Origin: an uncultured Clostridia bacterium | Lineage (GTDB): Bacteria > Bacillota > Clostridia > Christensenellales > Borkfalkiaceae | Length of the DNA stretch: 64,000 bases | Assembly (NCBI GenBank): GCA_944343275.1 | Contig: CALVMH010000006.1 | Location: 29,435-93,434, forward strand | Direction of reading: 5' to 3' | In this document: one piece after another, positions 40,401-47,982 of the stretch | How positions within the stretch are numbered: the first letter of the stretch is position 1 | How the letters are laid out: each line of letters starts with the position of its first letter | Notes under the pieces: model-generated | Seen by the model: only the letters and a program-made list of their open reading frames with translations | The model's database searches: none | Told to the model about the DNA's origin: nothing | Program-made: the position numbers and the translations under genes

Positions 40401-40720
40401 GTCCGCGCTTTTTCCACAATGTTTGCCGTTTGGTGGACAACTTTTCCCCCGTTCCCTTTTTCAGACCTTTTCGGGTGCACTCTCTTTTTTTTTCTTTCCA
40501 CATCCCTTTTTTTGTACACATTCCGTAAACAGCCTGTCCACATCCGTGTCCACCGCGTGAAAATTTTTCTGTTTCGCAAAAACACGCCAAATCGCTTGAA
40601 ATTTCCCCTCTTTTTCGCTATAATAAGGGTATGCGTGCGGACAGGCTTTTGTCCCGAACGGCTTGTCCACATTTCCACAGAAATTACTATTACTATTATT
40701 ATTTTTACTTTATTATATTC
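40401..40720. other. Probable replication origin (oriC) with DnaA boxes and DnaA-trios
   Basis: Boxes near the DnaA consensus occur at 40410 (TTTTCCACA), 40432 (complement of TTGTCCACC), 40494 (CTTTCCACA), 40512 (TTGTACACA), 40534 (CTGTCCACA), 40546 (GTGTCCACC), 40663 (TTGTCCACA) and 40671 (ATTTCCACA). Four bases after the last box come triplets TTA CTA TTA CTA TTA TTA (40684-40701), then TTT and TTA, which on the other strand are the DnaA-trio repeat 3'-(G/A)AT-5'. An AT-rich stretch follows to the dnaN ribosome site. Gene direction flips here. The order boxes, trios, AT-rich, dnaN is that of the Bacillus unwinding region. Confidence 0.8.
40596..40624 (+). promoter_or_regulatory. Promoter of dnaN inside the origin region
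   Basis: TTGAAA (40596-40601) and TATAAT (40619-40624) are 17 bp apart. The resulting leader of about 110 nucleotides runs through the last DnaA boxes and the trios. Confidence 0.82.
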
Positions 40721-40742
40721 TACCCAACAAGGAGGAGCGCGG

Positions 40743-41840
40743 ATGAAATTCGTATGTGACGGACTGTCCCTTTCGGAGGCGGTCATCAAAGTCAGCAAGG
40801 CGTGCGCCGTGCGCACGACGGCACCCGTCATGGAGTGCATCAAACTTTCGGCATTCGGGGAGGAAGTTACCTTGCTTGCAACGGACGGGGAACTCTCTAT
40901 CCGCAAGAGCGTCAGGGCAGAGATCTTCGAAGAAGGAGAAATCTGTGTTCCCGGAAAGCTGTTTTCCGATTTTATCGGAAAACTTTCCGATGAAGAGGTC
41001 TCCATTGCGACGAGCGAAAAGGGCGTGGAGATCAAGTACCGCGACGCGGGGACGTTCATGCAGAGCCTGCCCGCGGAGGAATTTCCGAAGATCGATTTTT
41101 CGGCGCAGGAAAATTCCTTTACGATGAAGCAGTCCGATCTCAAAAAGATCATTGCGGAGACGACGTTCTGCTGCGCGCAGGACGATTCCCGCCCCGTGTT
41201 GAAGGGGTGTCTCATGGAGTTCGGGGAAAAACTCGAAGTGACCGCGCTGGACGGATACCGCCTTGCCATCGCAAGCGCGCCCATCCTTGCAAAGAGCGGC
41301 GAAAAGAGCATCATCTGCCCCGCGCGCACCCTCTCGGAGATCGCGCGGATGCTGGAAAAAGAGGACGAAGAGATCACGCTCTACACGCAGGGTGGCATGC
41401 TGTTGGTGCAGTCCGAGGGAACGACGGTGGTCTCCCGCCTCTATCAGGGGGAGTTCATCAAGAAAGAGAACGTGGTCCCCTCCGCATTCTCCACCAAGGT
41501 GACGATCCGCCGGGCGGAGCTCATCGATTCCGCAGAGCGCGCCGCCATCCTCATCCGCGGGGACAAGAACAACCTCGTCACCCTCGATATCGATCCCGAA
41601 AGCGTGAAAATTTCCTCCGTCTCCGACTTCGGAAACGTGGCGGAAGTGGTGAAGGCTGCAACGGAAGGCATGGAGATGACCATTTCCATGAACGCGAAAT
41701 ATCTGCTCGATGCACTGCGCGCGCTCGGAGAAGAGGAGGTGACCATCTCCTTCAACGGCGCGGTTTCCCCCTTCATTTTGCAGAATGCGCAGCAAAAAGA
41801 GAGCCTGTATCTCATTTTGCCCGTCAGAAACGCCGCATAA
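40743..41840 (+). CDS. dnaN: DNA polymerase III beta sliding clamp
   Basis: This 365-residue ring subunit tethers the replicative polymerase to DNA. The three-fold repeated clamp fold is seen from MKFVCDGLSLSEAV through KLSDEEVSIATSEKG, TALDGYRLAIAS and the end YLILPVRNA. The upstream open frame is origin sequence. AGGAG precedes the ATG. dnaA, normally just upstream, is absent from the window, while the origin-like sequence remains in place. Confidence 0.96.
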   Translation: MKFVCDGLSLSEAVIKVSKACAVRTTAPVMECIKLSAFGEEVTLLATDGELSIRKSVRAEIFEEGEICVPGKLFSDFIGKLSDEEVSIATSEKGVEIKYRDAGTFMQSLPAEEFPKIDFSAQENSFTMKQSDLKKIIAETTFCCAQDDSRPVLKGCLMEFGEKLEVTALDGYRLAIASAPILAKSGEKSIICPARTLSEIARMLEKEDEEITLYTQGGMLLVQSEGTTVVSRLYQGEFIKKENVVPSAFSTKVTIRRAELIDSAERAAILIRGDKNNLVTLDIDPESVKISSVSDFGNVAEVVKAATEGMEMTISMNAKYLLDALRALGEEEVTISFNGAVSPFILQNAQQKESLYLILPVRNAA

Positions 41841-41844
41841 TCGC

Positions 41845-41873
41845 TTGACGGACGGGGATAAATAACATATAAT
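41845..41873 (+). promoter_or_regulatory. Promoter of rpmH-rnpA-yidD-yidC-khpB
   Basis: TTGACG (41845-41850) and TATAAT (41868-41873) are 17 bp apart, immediately after the dnaN stop. Confidence 0.88.
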
Positions 41874-41902
41874 CAAACAACAAGCAAAAAAAGGAGCAGG
41901 TT

Positions 41903-42037
41903 ATGAAGAGGACCTATCAGCCCAAGAAGCGTCAGAGAAGCAAGGTGCACGGTTTCAGAAAGCGCATGGCGACGCAGGGCGGAAGAAAGACGCTGAAAAG
42001 AAGAAGAAACAAGGGCAGAAAGCATATTTCCGCCTGA
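41903..42037 (+). CDS. rpmH: Ribosomal protein L34
   Basis: This 44-residue, very basic protein starts [18 protein letters not shown] and ends in GRKHISA, the standard L34 sequence. AAGGAG precedes the ATG. It is the first gene of the origin-linked operon and ends three bases before rnpA. Confidence 0.98.
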   Translation: MKRTYQPKKRQRSKVHGFRKRMATQGGRKTLKRRRNKGRKHISA

Positions 42038-42040
42038 GTC

Positions 42041-42433
42041 ATGAAGTCCCTGCGGATCAAGAAAAAGAAGGACTTTACAAGAATCCTGCGGGTGGGAAAA
42101 CGGGCGCATGCGGAGAGTCTGACCATCGTCTGGACCCCGTCCGACGTCATGCGGTATGCCGTGTGCGTCGGAAAAAAGTACGGCAAGAGCGTCGTGCGCA
42201 ACCGCCTGAAACGACTTTTGCGTGAAGCATTCCGCTCCAAGGCGGAATGTTTCGGCATACCTTGCGCCGTTCTGCTCATCCCGCGGGAGGCGAAGGAATA
42301 TTCGTATGCCGCATTTGCAAGAGATCTCGGAAAGATCATCCGGAAAGAAAAACTTCTCGCCGCCCGCCCTGCGGACGATGTGGAAGGATTGCCTGCAAAC
42401 GGCGGGACGCTTTCTGAAAAAGAAGGTGTTTAA
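42041..42433 (+). CDS. rnpA: Ribonuclease P protein component
   Basis: This 130-residue protein cofactor of RNase P helps mature tRNA 5' ends. The central KKYGKSVVRNRLKRLLREAFR is the conserved RNR motif helix. The C-terminal tail after LGKIIRKEKLL is about 15 residues longer than usual. It follows rpmH directly and overlaps the likely yidD start. Confidence 0.95.
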   Translation: MKSLRIKKKKDFTRILRVGKRAHAESLTIVWTPSDVMRYAVCVGKKYGKSVVRNRLKRLLREAFRSKAECFGIPCAVLLIPREAKEYSYAAFARDLGKIIRKEKLLAARPADDVEGLPANGGTLSEKEGV

Positions 42434-42671
42434 GCCCCGTCTGCGGGGACTGTGCATCCGCATGATCACATGGTATCAGAAGTATCTCTCGCGCGGGACG
42501 TGCCTCTATACGCCGACCTGTTCGGAGTACACCAAACGGAGCATCAACAATCTGGGCGTCGTCCGCGGGATCGCCTGCGGGATATGGCGCATCCTGCGGT
42601 GCAATCCCCTCTCCAAAGGAGGGATCGACCCCGCACCCGAAGCCTATTTCAAAAAGAGATGGCTTTTGTAA
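42426..42671 (+). CDS. yidD: Membrane protein insertion efficiency factor
   Basis: This protein of about 81 residues has the YidD core YQKYLSRGTCLYTPTCSEYTKRSI, GIACGIWRILRCNP and GGIDP. The three conserved cysteines are present. The best start is the GTG at 42426, which overlaps the rnpA end by 8 bases and gives the usual distance to YQKYLS; an ATG at 42378 or 42462 is also possible. It assists YidC, encoded 12 bases downstream. Confidence 0.88.
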   Translation: MFKPRLRGLCIRMITWYQKYLSRGTCLYTPTCSEYTKRSINNLGVVRGIACGIWRILRCNPLSKGGIDPAPEAYFKKRWLL

Positions 42672-42683
42672 AAGGCTGAAACT

Positions 42684-44198
42684 ATGCAAGTTACGTCGTT
42701 ATTGAGCGTGGGGATCACGCTGCTCGAACAAGGATATGAAATAGGGCTGGACTGGCTGGGACAGTTCGTCCGGGCGATCATCGAGAGCGTCGGCATCATC
42801 GGTGTCGGCATCATTTGCTTTACGCTCATCTTAAAGGCGATCACCCTTCCGTTCGACGTGTATCAGCGCGTCAAGATGCGCAAACAGACGCTCATCATGC
42901 GGGCGATGAAGGACGACCTCGACAAATTGCAGCAGCAATACGCGAACGACAAGACGATGTACAATCAGAAGATGATGGAGCTGTATAAAAAGAACGGCTA
43001 TTCCATCTTCGGGGCTTGTCTGCCCATGATCATCTCGCTTGTGGTCATCATCATCGCATTCCAGGCGTTCAACGCCTATTCGCGCTATGCGAACCTCGAC
43101 TTCTTTGTGGAGATGGCGGGCGATTATAATGCCGCCATTCTCGCCAACGGAACGGAAGGGACGGACATGGTGCTCGCACGCGGAGAGGACGGCGTCATCC
43201 TTGTGGACGGGGATTCTTACACCCTTGTCTGGACAAACGAAGCGGGCGAAGAACAGAAAAAACCCATCAAAGACGGGGAAACCTTTTCCCTCGGCGGAAA
43301 CGGCTATACCTTCACCGTGAAGCAGGGCAGCGGGAGCGAAGAAAAAGAATACTTTTTGAGAGCCGTTCCCGAAGATACGAAGAAGTACCTCTTCTATGAA
43401 GACTCCCTCGGCGCGACCAAAGTGCAGCGCAATTATTATATCGACACGCAGCGGCTGACAACCGTCCTTCAGGAGACGGACAAGGAAATGTACGACAAAA
43501 TTGCGGCTGCCAAGAACGACAAAGAAGCGGAGAATCTCTGCCGCGACTACGTCAAGGGACTTGGCGCAACGGCTGCAAAGACCTGGTACGACGGGCACCG
43601 CGCAAACTTTTTGTGGGTGGAAAACGTATGGTATCCGGACGTCTCTTACAATCACCCCATCCCCGAAACGTATGAAAAGTTCAAGGAGAATTTCGGGAAT
43701 ACCAACGTCGTGCTGGAAGACGGGACGAACGCGCAGCTTCAGAACATCTTCGACGCCAACGATTACGAGGCGCTGACGGCAAAACTTTCCGACGAAAAAG
43801 CGGCGCCAAACGGATATTTCGGGCTCATCATCCTCTCCATCGGACTCATGGTGCTGTCACAGTTCGTGATGATGCGTTCGCAAAAAGAGAGCAACCAATA
43901 TCAGACGGTGGACGGTCAGGGCGCGCGCACGCAGAAGATCATGCTCATCATGATGCCCATCATCTATGCGATCTTCGCGTTCATGTACAGTGCGGCGTTC
44001 ACCATCTACATGCTCATTTCCAGCCTTTTCTCGCTGATCGTGACGCTCACTTCCAACCTGATCCTGGGAAGGATCTTCAAGAAGAAGGAAGAAAAGCAGG
44101 TCATTGAAGTGAACACCAACAAACCCAAGTGGCTTTTGGAGCGCGAGGCGCGCGAGAAGGAACAAAAAAAGAAGGACCGGAAAAACAAGGACCGCTGA
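42684..44198 (+). CDS. yidC: YidC/Oxa1-family membrane insertase with a large extra domain
   Basis: This 504-residue protein inserts membrane proteins with or without the Sec channel. Helices lie at about 30-56, 107-130, 378-397 and 417-463. The first ends in LILKAITLPF, with Lys where many homologues have the groove Arg. The conserved FLWVENVWYPD segment is near 309-319. Between helix 2 and that segment are about 165 extra residues (about 140-305), acidic and beta-rich (GEDGVILVDGDSYTLVWTNE, FSLGGNGYTFTVKQG), probably outside the cell. Gram-positive YidC is usually about 260-300 residues. A Lys-rich tail ends the protein. Confidence 0.93.
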   Translation: MQVTSLLSVGITLLEQGYEIGLDWLGQFVRAIIESVGIIGVGIICFTLILKAITLPFDVYQRVKMRKQTLIMRAMKDDLDKLQQQYANDKTMYNQKMMELYKKNGYSIFGACLPMIISLVVIIIAFQAFNAYSRYANLDFFVEMAGDYNAAILANGTEGTDMVLARGEDGVILVDGDSYTLVWTNEAGEEQKKPIKDGETFSLGGNGYTFTVKQGSGSEEKEYFLRAVPEDTKKYLFYEDSLGATKVQRNYYIDTQRLTTVLQETDKEMYDKIAAAKNDKEAENLCRDYVKGLGATAAKTWYDGHRANFLWVENVWYPDVSYNHPIPETYEKFKENFGNTNVVLEDGTNAQLQNIFDANDYEALTAKLSDEKAAPNGYFGLIILSIGLMVLSQFVMMRSQKESNQYQTVDGQGARTQKIMLIMMPIIYAIFAFMYSAAFTIYMLISSLFSLIVTLTSNLILGRIFKKKEEKQVIEVNTNKPKWLLEREAREKEQKKKDRKNKDR

Positions 44199-44228
44199 GG
44201 CGGAAAATATAAGTGAAGGAATAAGGGT

Positions 44229-45137
44229 ATGGAAAACATTTTTACGGGTAAGACGGTGGAAGAAGCCGTCGGTGCGGGGCTGGAAGCGCTCGCGTGCAGG
44301 AAAGAGGACGTCGAAGTGGAAGTACTCGACGAAGGGAAGAAGGGGCTGCTGCGCTCCAAGCCCGCGCAGGTGCGGCTCACCCTGAAAGAGAAGAATTCGG
44401 ACGGCGAGCGCGCCGTTGTCTTTCTCGAAGGACTGCTGCCGCTGCTCGGCGCAGAAGCGGCGGTCCAATTGAAGAGCGAGGACGAAAAGATCGTCATCGA
44501 GCTGTCCTCCCCTTCCGCGCGCAGCATCATCGGCAGGCGCGGAGAGCTCATCGACGCCGTGCAGACGCTGGCGGGCGCCGTTGCCAACACGGGCAGGAAG
44601 GAGTATAAGCGCGTTGTGGTGGACTGCGAGAACTACCGCGAGGACCGCGAAGAGACCTTAAAGCGCGTGGCGCACAAGCTCGCGGCGAAGGCGGTCCGCC
44701 TCGGCAAGCGCGTCCGCCTGGAACCCATGAACCCCTATGAGCGGCGCATCATCCACTCCGCCCTCGTGGACGACCCGGAGGTCACCACCAAGAGCGAAGG
44801 CAAGGAGCCGCAGCGCTTCGTCGTCATCGTTCCCAATAATCTGAAACCTTACGAAAAGCGGGGCAGGTTCGACAACAGGGGCGAACACGGCGGCAGCCGC
44901 GGCAGGTTCAACCGTGACAGCCGCGAGGGCGGCTTCCGCGGCGGCAGGAACGACCGCGGCAGGTTCGGCGACAGGAAACCCTATCCCAAGCGCGAGCTCC
45001 CCGCAGAAGGGACGCCCGAATCGTCCGGAACGAGCTTTCAGCGCGGCGGCGCGGCGCCCGGCTACAAAAAGGGAAGTTTTTCGGGCTTTTTCGGGACCTA
45101 CCTCGGCAAGGACGAAGACGAAAACAAGGATGAATGA
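44229..45137 (+). CDS. khpB: RNA-binding protein KhpB (Jag), with Jag-N, KH and R3H domains
   Basis: This 302-residue RNA-binding protein pairs with KhpA in Firmicutes and influences division and envelope genes. Jag-N domain: 1-55 (IFTGKTVEEAVGAGLEAL). KH: about 80-150 (SIIGRRGELIDAVQTLAGAV). R3H: about 155-205 (NPYERRIIHSALVDDPEV). The last 90 residues are an RGG-like tail (RGRFNRDSREGGFRGGRNDRG), unusual in length, which could bind RNA or promote condensates. It closes the rpmH operon before a terminator. Confidence 0.93.
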   Translation: MENIFTGKTVEEAVGAGLEALACRKEDVEVEVLDEGKKGLLRSKPAQVRLTLKEKNSDGERAVVFLEGLLPLLGAEAAVQLKSEDEKIVIELSSPSARSIIGRRGELIDAVQTLAGAVANTGRKEYKRVVVDCENYREDREETLKRVAHKLAAKAVRLGKRVRLEPMNPYERRIIHSALVDDPEVTTKSEGKEPQRFVVIVPNNLKPYEKRGRFDNRGEHGGSRGRFNRDSREGGFRGGRNDRGRFGDRKPYPKRELPAEGTPESSGTSFQRGGAAPGYKKGSFSGFFGTYLGKDEDENKDE

Positions 45138-45140
45138 GAA

Positions 45141-45169
45141 AAAACCGACGGCATTGCCGTCGGTTTTTT
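45141..45169 (+). terminator. Terminator of the rpmH-khpB operon
   Basis: AAAACCGACGGC pairs with GCCGTCGGTTTT around ATT, followed by more Ts. Confidence 0.9.
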
Positions 45170-45248
45170 GCAGAAAAAATCATGACGCGCCTGCGCCGTT
45201 TCCCATGCGCGCCGCCCCTCTGCCCCGGCTGTCTGCAAGCCCCACATC

Positions 45249-45292
45249 TGTCATTCCGAGCGCAGCGGCGGATGCCGCAGAGCGTGAGAATC
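45249..45292 (-). repeat. Dispersed repeat, copy 2 (inverted)
   Basis: The complement of these 44 bases matches 11543-11586 at about 38 positions. It lies in the gap between khpB and a small gene. Confidence 0.6.
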
Positions 45293-45324
45293 GCATGGCA
45301 GACGGCGGCATCGGACGGTCACAA

Positions 45325-45352
45325 AAAAAGCAGCGGGATTCCGCTGCTTTTT
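45325..45352. terminator. Bidirectional terminator after the 76-residue gene
   Basis: AAAAAGCAGCGG and CCGCTGCTTTTT pair around GATT. Confidence 0.88.
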
Positions 45353-45368
45353 GATAGTGCTGCCTTGT

Positions 45369-45599
45369 TCAGTTCTCTTCCAGCCACTTCTTGGCATTTG
45401 CCTTGGTGTAGGAAGTGATCTTCTCTTCCGTGTATGCCGACTGCGCGCCGCCGTTGGTATACAGGAAGTAGTCTCCCTCCGGGGTCATGTACATCGTCAT
45501 TTCGTATCCGGTGGGATCGCCGAACGCGCCGGACGTCACCTTTTTGACGACGGTCGCCGTGTCGGTATCGAACGTCTTTTTGCTCGTCTTTTTGATCAT
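45369..45599 (-). CDS. Small conserved-looking protein, 76 residues
   Basis: This soluble protein has the pattern KTFDTDTATVV, then YEMTMYMTPEGDYFLYTNGGAQSAYTEEKI, and ends in AKKWLEEN. It resembles a family of small uncharacterised Firmicutes proteins with a beta meander (ETLY-TPEG-YFLY-NGG) and a final short helix. Function unknown. A strong promoter, AAGGAG and a terminator show an independently expressed gene, transcribed toward the origin. Confidence 0.72.
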   Translation of the reverse strand: MIKKTSKKTFDTDTATVVKKVTSGAFGDPTGYEMTMYMTPEGDYFLYTNGGAQSAYTEEKITSYTKANAKKWLEEN

Positions 45600-45632
45600 A
45601 GCCGTGTTTCTCCTTTTTCAAGATTTGTCATT

Positions 45633-45661
45633 ATTGTATACCCTGCGGCGCGGTTTGTCAA
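45633..45661 (-). promoter_or_regulatory. Promoter of the 76-residue gene
   Basis: TTGACA (45661-45656) and TACAAT (45638-45633) on the minus strand are 17 bp apart. Confidence 0.82.
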
Positions 45662-45724
45662 CCACTGTATGGAAAATAAAAAAATATTTGATAAACCGCC
45701 GTTTCGGACAGTGGCTGCCGACGT

Positions 45725-46285
45725 TCAAACGCATTTTTGTGAATCGTTCACAATTTCACGGAAGGAGAGGTCGGAAATGGCTGCGGCGACGGCTTCCGCC
45801 ATGGCGTACACCACGCCCAGCCGTGTGAGGTTGAACAGCGGATAGGCGAGCGGCGATTTTTTGGCGACGATGCCGAGCACGGAGACGTCCCCCACTTTCG
45901 GCAGCCGCTTGTTTGCGCCCGCGCCGGGGCGCAGGGAACCGGGCAGCACCTTCAAAAGCCCCACGTCCGACTCCTCCCCCACGGCGGCGTCCACGGCAAT
46001 GACGGGGCTTTTCGGGTGCGTCTTTTTCAGAAAGTCGCCGAGATACTTTGCCTCCTTTGCCGTGACGGGATTTTTCAGCGTTCCGTAGATGTAGCCGTCA
46101 AAGGCGCGGCGGCGCAGCATGGTCCCCGTGATGGGGCCGAGGCTGTCCCCCACCGCAAGATCGCTGCCGATGCACAGCACCACGGGCGGGCGTTCGGGGG
46201 TTCCGAGCAGCTTTTTCAGGGCAAGATATACGCCCGTTTCCGCCATCGCGTTGTTGAAGTGAAAGGCATATTCCGGCATGTTCAT
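45725..46285 (-). CDS. yyaC: Spore protease-like protein YyaC
   Basis: This 186-residue protein of the YyaC family is related to the germination protease Gpr. Key text: VVLCIGSDLAVGDSLGPITG (about 35-54), VIAVDAAVGEESDVG, and LRPGAGANKRLPKVGDVSVLGIVA. YyaC genes are often origin-linked in spore-formers, so its presence hints that the organism may sporulate, though no other spore gene is in the window. AAGGAG precedes the ATG at 46285. Confidence 0.88.
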   Translation of the reverse strand: MNMPEYAFHFNNAMAETGVYLALKKLLGTPERPPVVLCIGSDLAVGDSLGPITGTMLRRRAFDGYIYGTLKNPVTAKEAKYLGDFLKKTHPKSPVIAVDAAVGEESDVGLLKVLPGSLRPGAGANKRLPKVGDVSVLGIVAKKSPLAYPLFNLTRLGVVYAMAEAVAAAISDLSFREIVNDSQKCV

Positions 46286-46352
46286 GGCATCTCCTTGACA
46301 GGGAAAATGATTGCCCGCGGGCAAAATTTTTATAACTTGATTTGCGCAGAAC

Positions 46353-46381
46353 GTGACTTTTTCCGCAAAGTGTGGTATAAT
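46353..46381 (+). promoter_or_regulatory. Promoter of cvpA
   Basis: GTGACT (46353-46358) and TATAAT (46376-46381) are 17 bp apart, with TGG forming an extended -10. Confidence 0.72.
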
Positions 46382-46412
46382 ATGCGCACCGAAACCGATA
46401 AGGAGGGGCTTA

Positions 46413-46952
46413 GTGAATTTACTTGCATCGGGCACATGGGCGCTGGACGTCGCGTTTGTCGTCATATTGCTCCTCGGCATCCTCTTCGGCGCGTGGCGCG
46501 GCTTTATCAAAGGGCTGTGCAAGCTGGCGGGGACGTTCGTTGCCATCTTCGTTGCCTTTACCTTCTGCAATGCCTTCAAAAATACGTTGGAAAGCGCCTT
46601 CGGGCTGACGAGCGCGATGGCGGGCGGCATCGGCGAGACCGCCGCAAGCTGGGTGAGCATCATCATTTCCTTTCTTGCGCTTTTCCTCATCACCAAAGTC
46701 GGCGCATGGCTGCTGGGTACGATCGGCAAGCTCCTTGTCGACAAGGTGAAGGCGTTTGCGGCGATCGACCGCTTCCTCGGCGGACTGCTGGGGCTGGCGG
46801 AAGCGCTCGTTCTCATCTTCCTGCTGCTGAGCATCTGTACCTGGATCAACGTCGAAGCGGTCAATTCCTTTATCGGGGAAAGCTCGATTGTCAAGGCGAT
46901 CTATGAATGGGAATGGTTCCGCTGGGCTGCAAATTTCAACTTTTTGAAATAA
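46413..46952 (+). CDS. cvpA: CvpA-family membrane protein
   Basis: This 179-residue protein uses a GTG start behind AAGGAGGGG. It has four hydrophobic segments: LDVAFVVILLLGILFGAWRGFIKG (the CvpA signature), LAGTFVAIFVAFTFC, WVSIIISFLALFLITKVGAWLLG, and a last helix (LAEALVLIFLLLSICTWI). CvpA is linked to envelope homeostasis and, in E. coli, to colicin V production. Function in Firmicutes is unclear. Confidence 0.85.
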   Translation: MNLLASGTWALDVAFVVILLLGILFGAWRGFIKGLCKLAGTFVAIFVAFTFCNAFKNTLESAFGLTSAMAGGIGETAASWVSIIISFLALFLITKVGAWLLGTIGKLLVDKVKAFAAIDRFLGGLLGLAEALVLIFLLLSICTWINVEAVNSFIGESSIVKAIYEWEWFRWAANFNFLK

Positions 46953-46973
46953 AGTTAAGTACAAAACAATGCT

Positions 46974-47009
46974 CTGCGCCCCCACAAATGTGGGGGCGCA
47001 GATTTTTTA
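46974..47009 (+). terminator. Terminator of cvpA
   Basis: CTGCGCCCCCAC pairs with GTGGGGGCGCAG around AAAT, followed by ATTTTTT. Confidence 0.9.
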
Positions 47010-47604
47010 TGCGCCGCGCATTTTTGCAGACGCATCATAAATACGCGCCTGTATTCAAAACAGGCGCAACGCATGCTCCGCAATTGCAGAATTTTTTGCG
47101 GAACAGACTGCCGGAATACTCAAATTCACGCCCTTGCCATTTTTCGGTGCCGGAGGGAGGGTTGGAACGTCGAAAAAGCCCTTCGGACACATCCGAGGCA
47201 CACCTCTCCCCTGTCGCCGCCCGTTCGGGGAAAGAAAAAAACACGGATTTGTTCGCAGAAAGAGCAGGCATTTTTTGTATGACGCTCCCCACTTTTTCTG
47301 GTTTTATGGCGAAAGCCGCCGCGCCGCTTTGCAAGGCGGCGTTTGTTGTGCGGGTTTTTCAAAAAATTTCCGCGGACCTCCGCCGCTTGTCTGGTTCTGC
47401 GAAAAAATACGTTTTCGCAGCGGCAAAACCGCTTTTTCCGAAACTGACGCGGAACATGAGCAAAGAGATCGGCAGAAAAAACAGCCGCACAGCGGTATTT
47501 TGCGTGCGGTTTGCCGTCCGCGCGACCGCGCTTTGTGGACGGCTTTTTCGGATATCCGCATTTTGATAGCGATCATGCCGCAAAAAACTGCGCGCACAGG
47601 CAAG

Positions 47605-47613
47605 TTGTCCACA
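47605..47613 (+). other. DnaA box near parS
   Basis: TTGTCCACA, the same 9-mer as the last strong box of the origin region at 40663. Confidence 0.55.
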
Positions 47614-47734
47614 GGTTTTTGTGCAATGCGTGGAATTTGCACGGAATAATCCTCCACAAAAGGCGATGTCGGTACGTTCCGCACATCAGGGCTGTTGACA
47701 AGTGTTCGCACCTGTCTGAAAAATTTGCGTTCAT

Positions 47735-47750
47735 TGTTTCACGTGAAACA
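47735..47750. other. parS site 1
   Basis: TGTTTCACGTGAAACA, a perfect 16-bp match to the Firmicutes ParB-binding consensus, located 2.3 kb upstream of parA. Confidence 0.95.
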
Positions 47751-47777
47751 TGAAAAAATTGAAAAAATTCTGCGGAG

Positions 47778-47793
47778 TGTTTCACATGAAACA
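47778..47793. other. parS site 2 (one central mismatch)
   Basis: TGTTTCACATGAAACA differs from the consensus only by A for G at the centre. It is 43 bp from site 1, about four helical turns. Confidence 0.88.
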
Positions 47794-47892
47794 TTTTCGG
47801 GCAATTTTTGATGGGTGCAATGGCAAAAACGGGGCAAAATAAGGTCAAACAGTGATATTTATGAAAAATCGGAAAGATTTGCCGCCAAAGAC

Positions 47893-47921
47893 TTGAAATT
47901 ATTTGCGGTTCATGATACAAT
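47893..47921 (+). promoter_or_regulatory. Promoter of ftsH
   Basis: TTGAAA (47893-47898) and TACAAT (47916-47921) are 17 bp apart. Confidence 0.82.
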
Positions 47922-47982
47922 AGGAGCAGTATCATCGCTCATACTCTCTGTATGGACGATAATTCAAAAAAGGAGACCAAGA

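Larger units (their letters stand above)
46953..47982. other. One-kilobase gap carrying parS sites and a DnaA box
   Basis: After the cvpA terminator no frame has a ribosome site or protein-like composition, though one plus-strand frame stays open for 219 codons. The stretch contains many short hairpins, a TTGTCCACA box, two parS sites and the ftsH promoter. I see no tRNA, SRP RNA, tmRNA or RNase P RNA here. Confidence 0.65.

Noticed and set aside
46907-47566. A 219-codon plus-strand open frame beyond cvpA
   Set aside because: It starts inside cvpA in another frame, has no ribosome site, and its residues lack protein-like composition or any motif. GC-rich DNA keeps frames open by chance.
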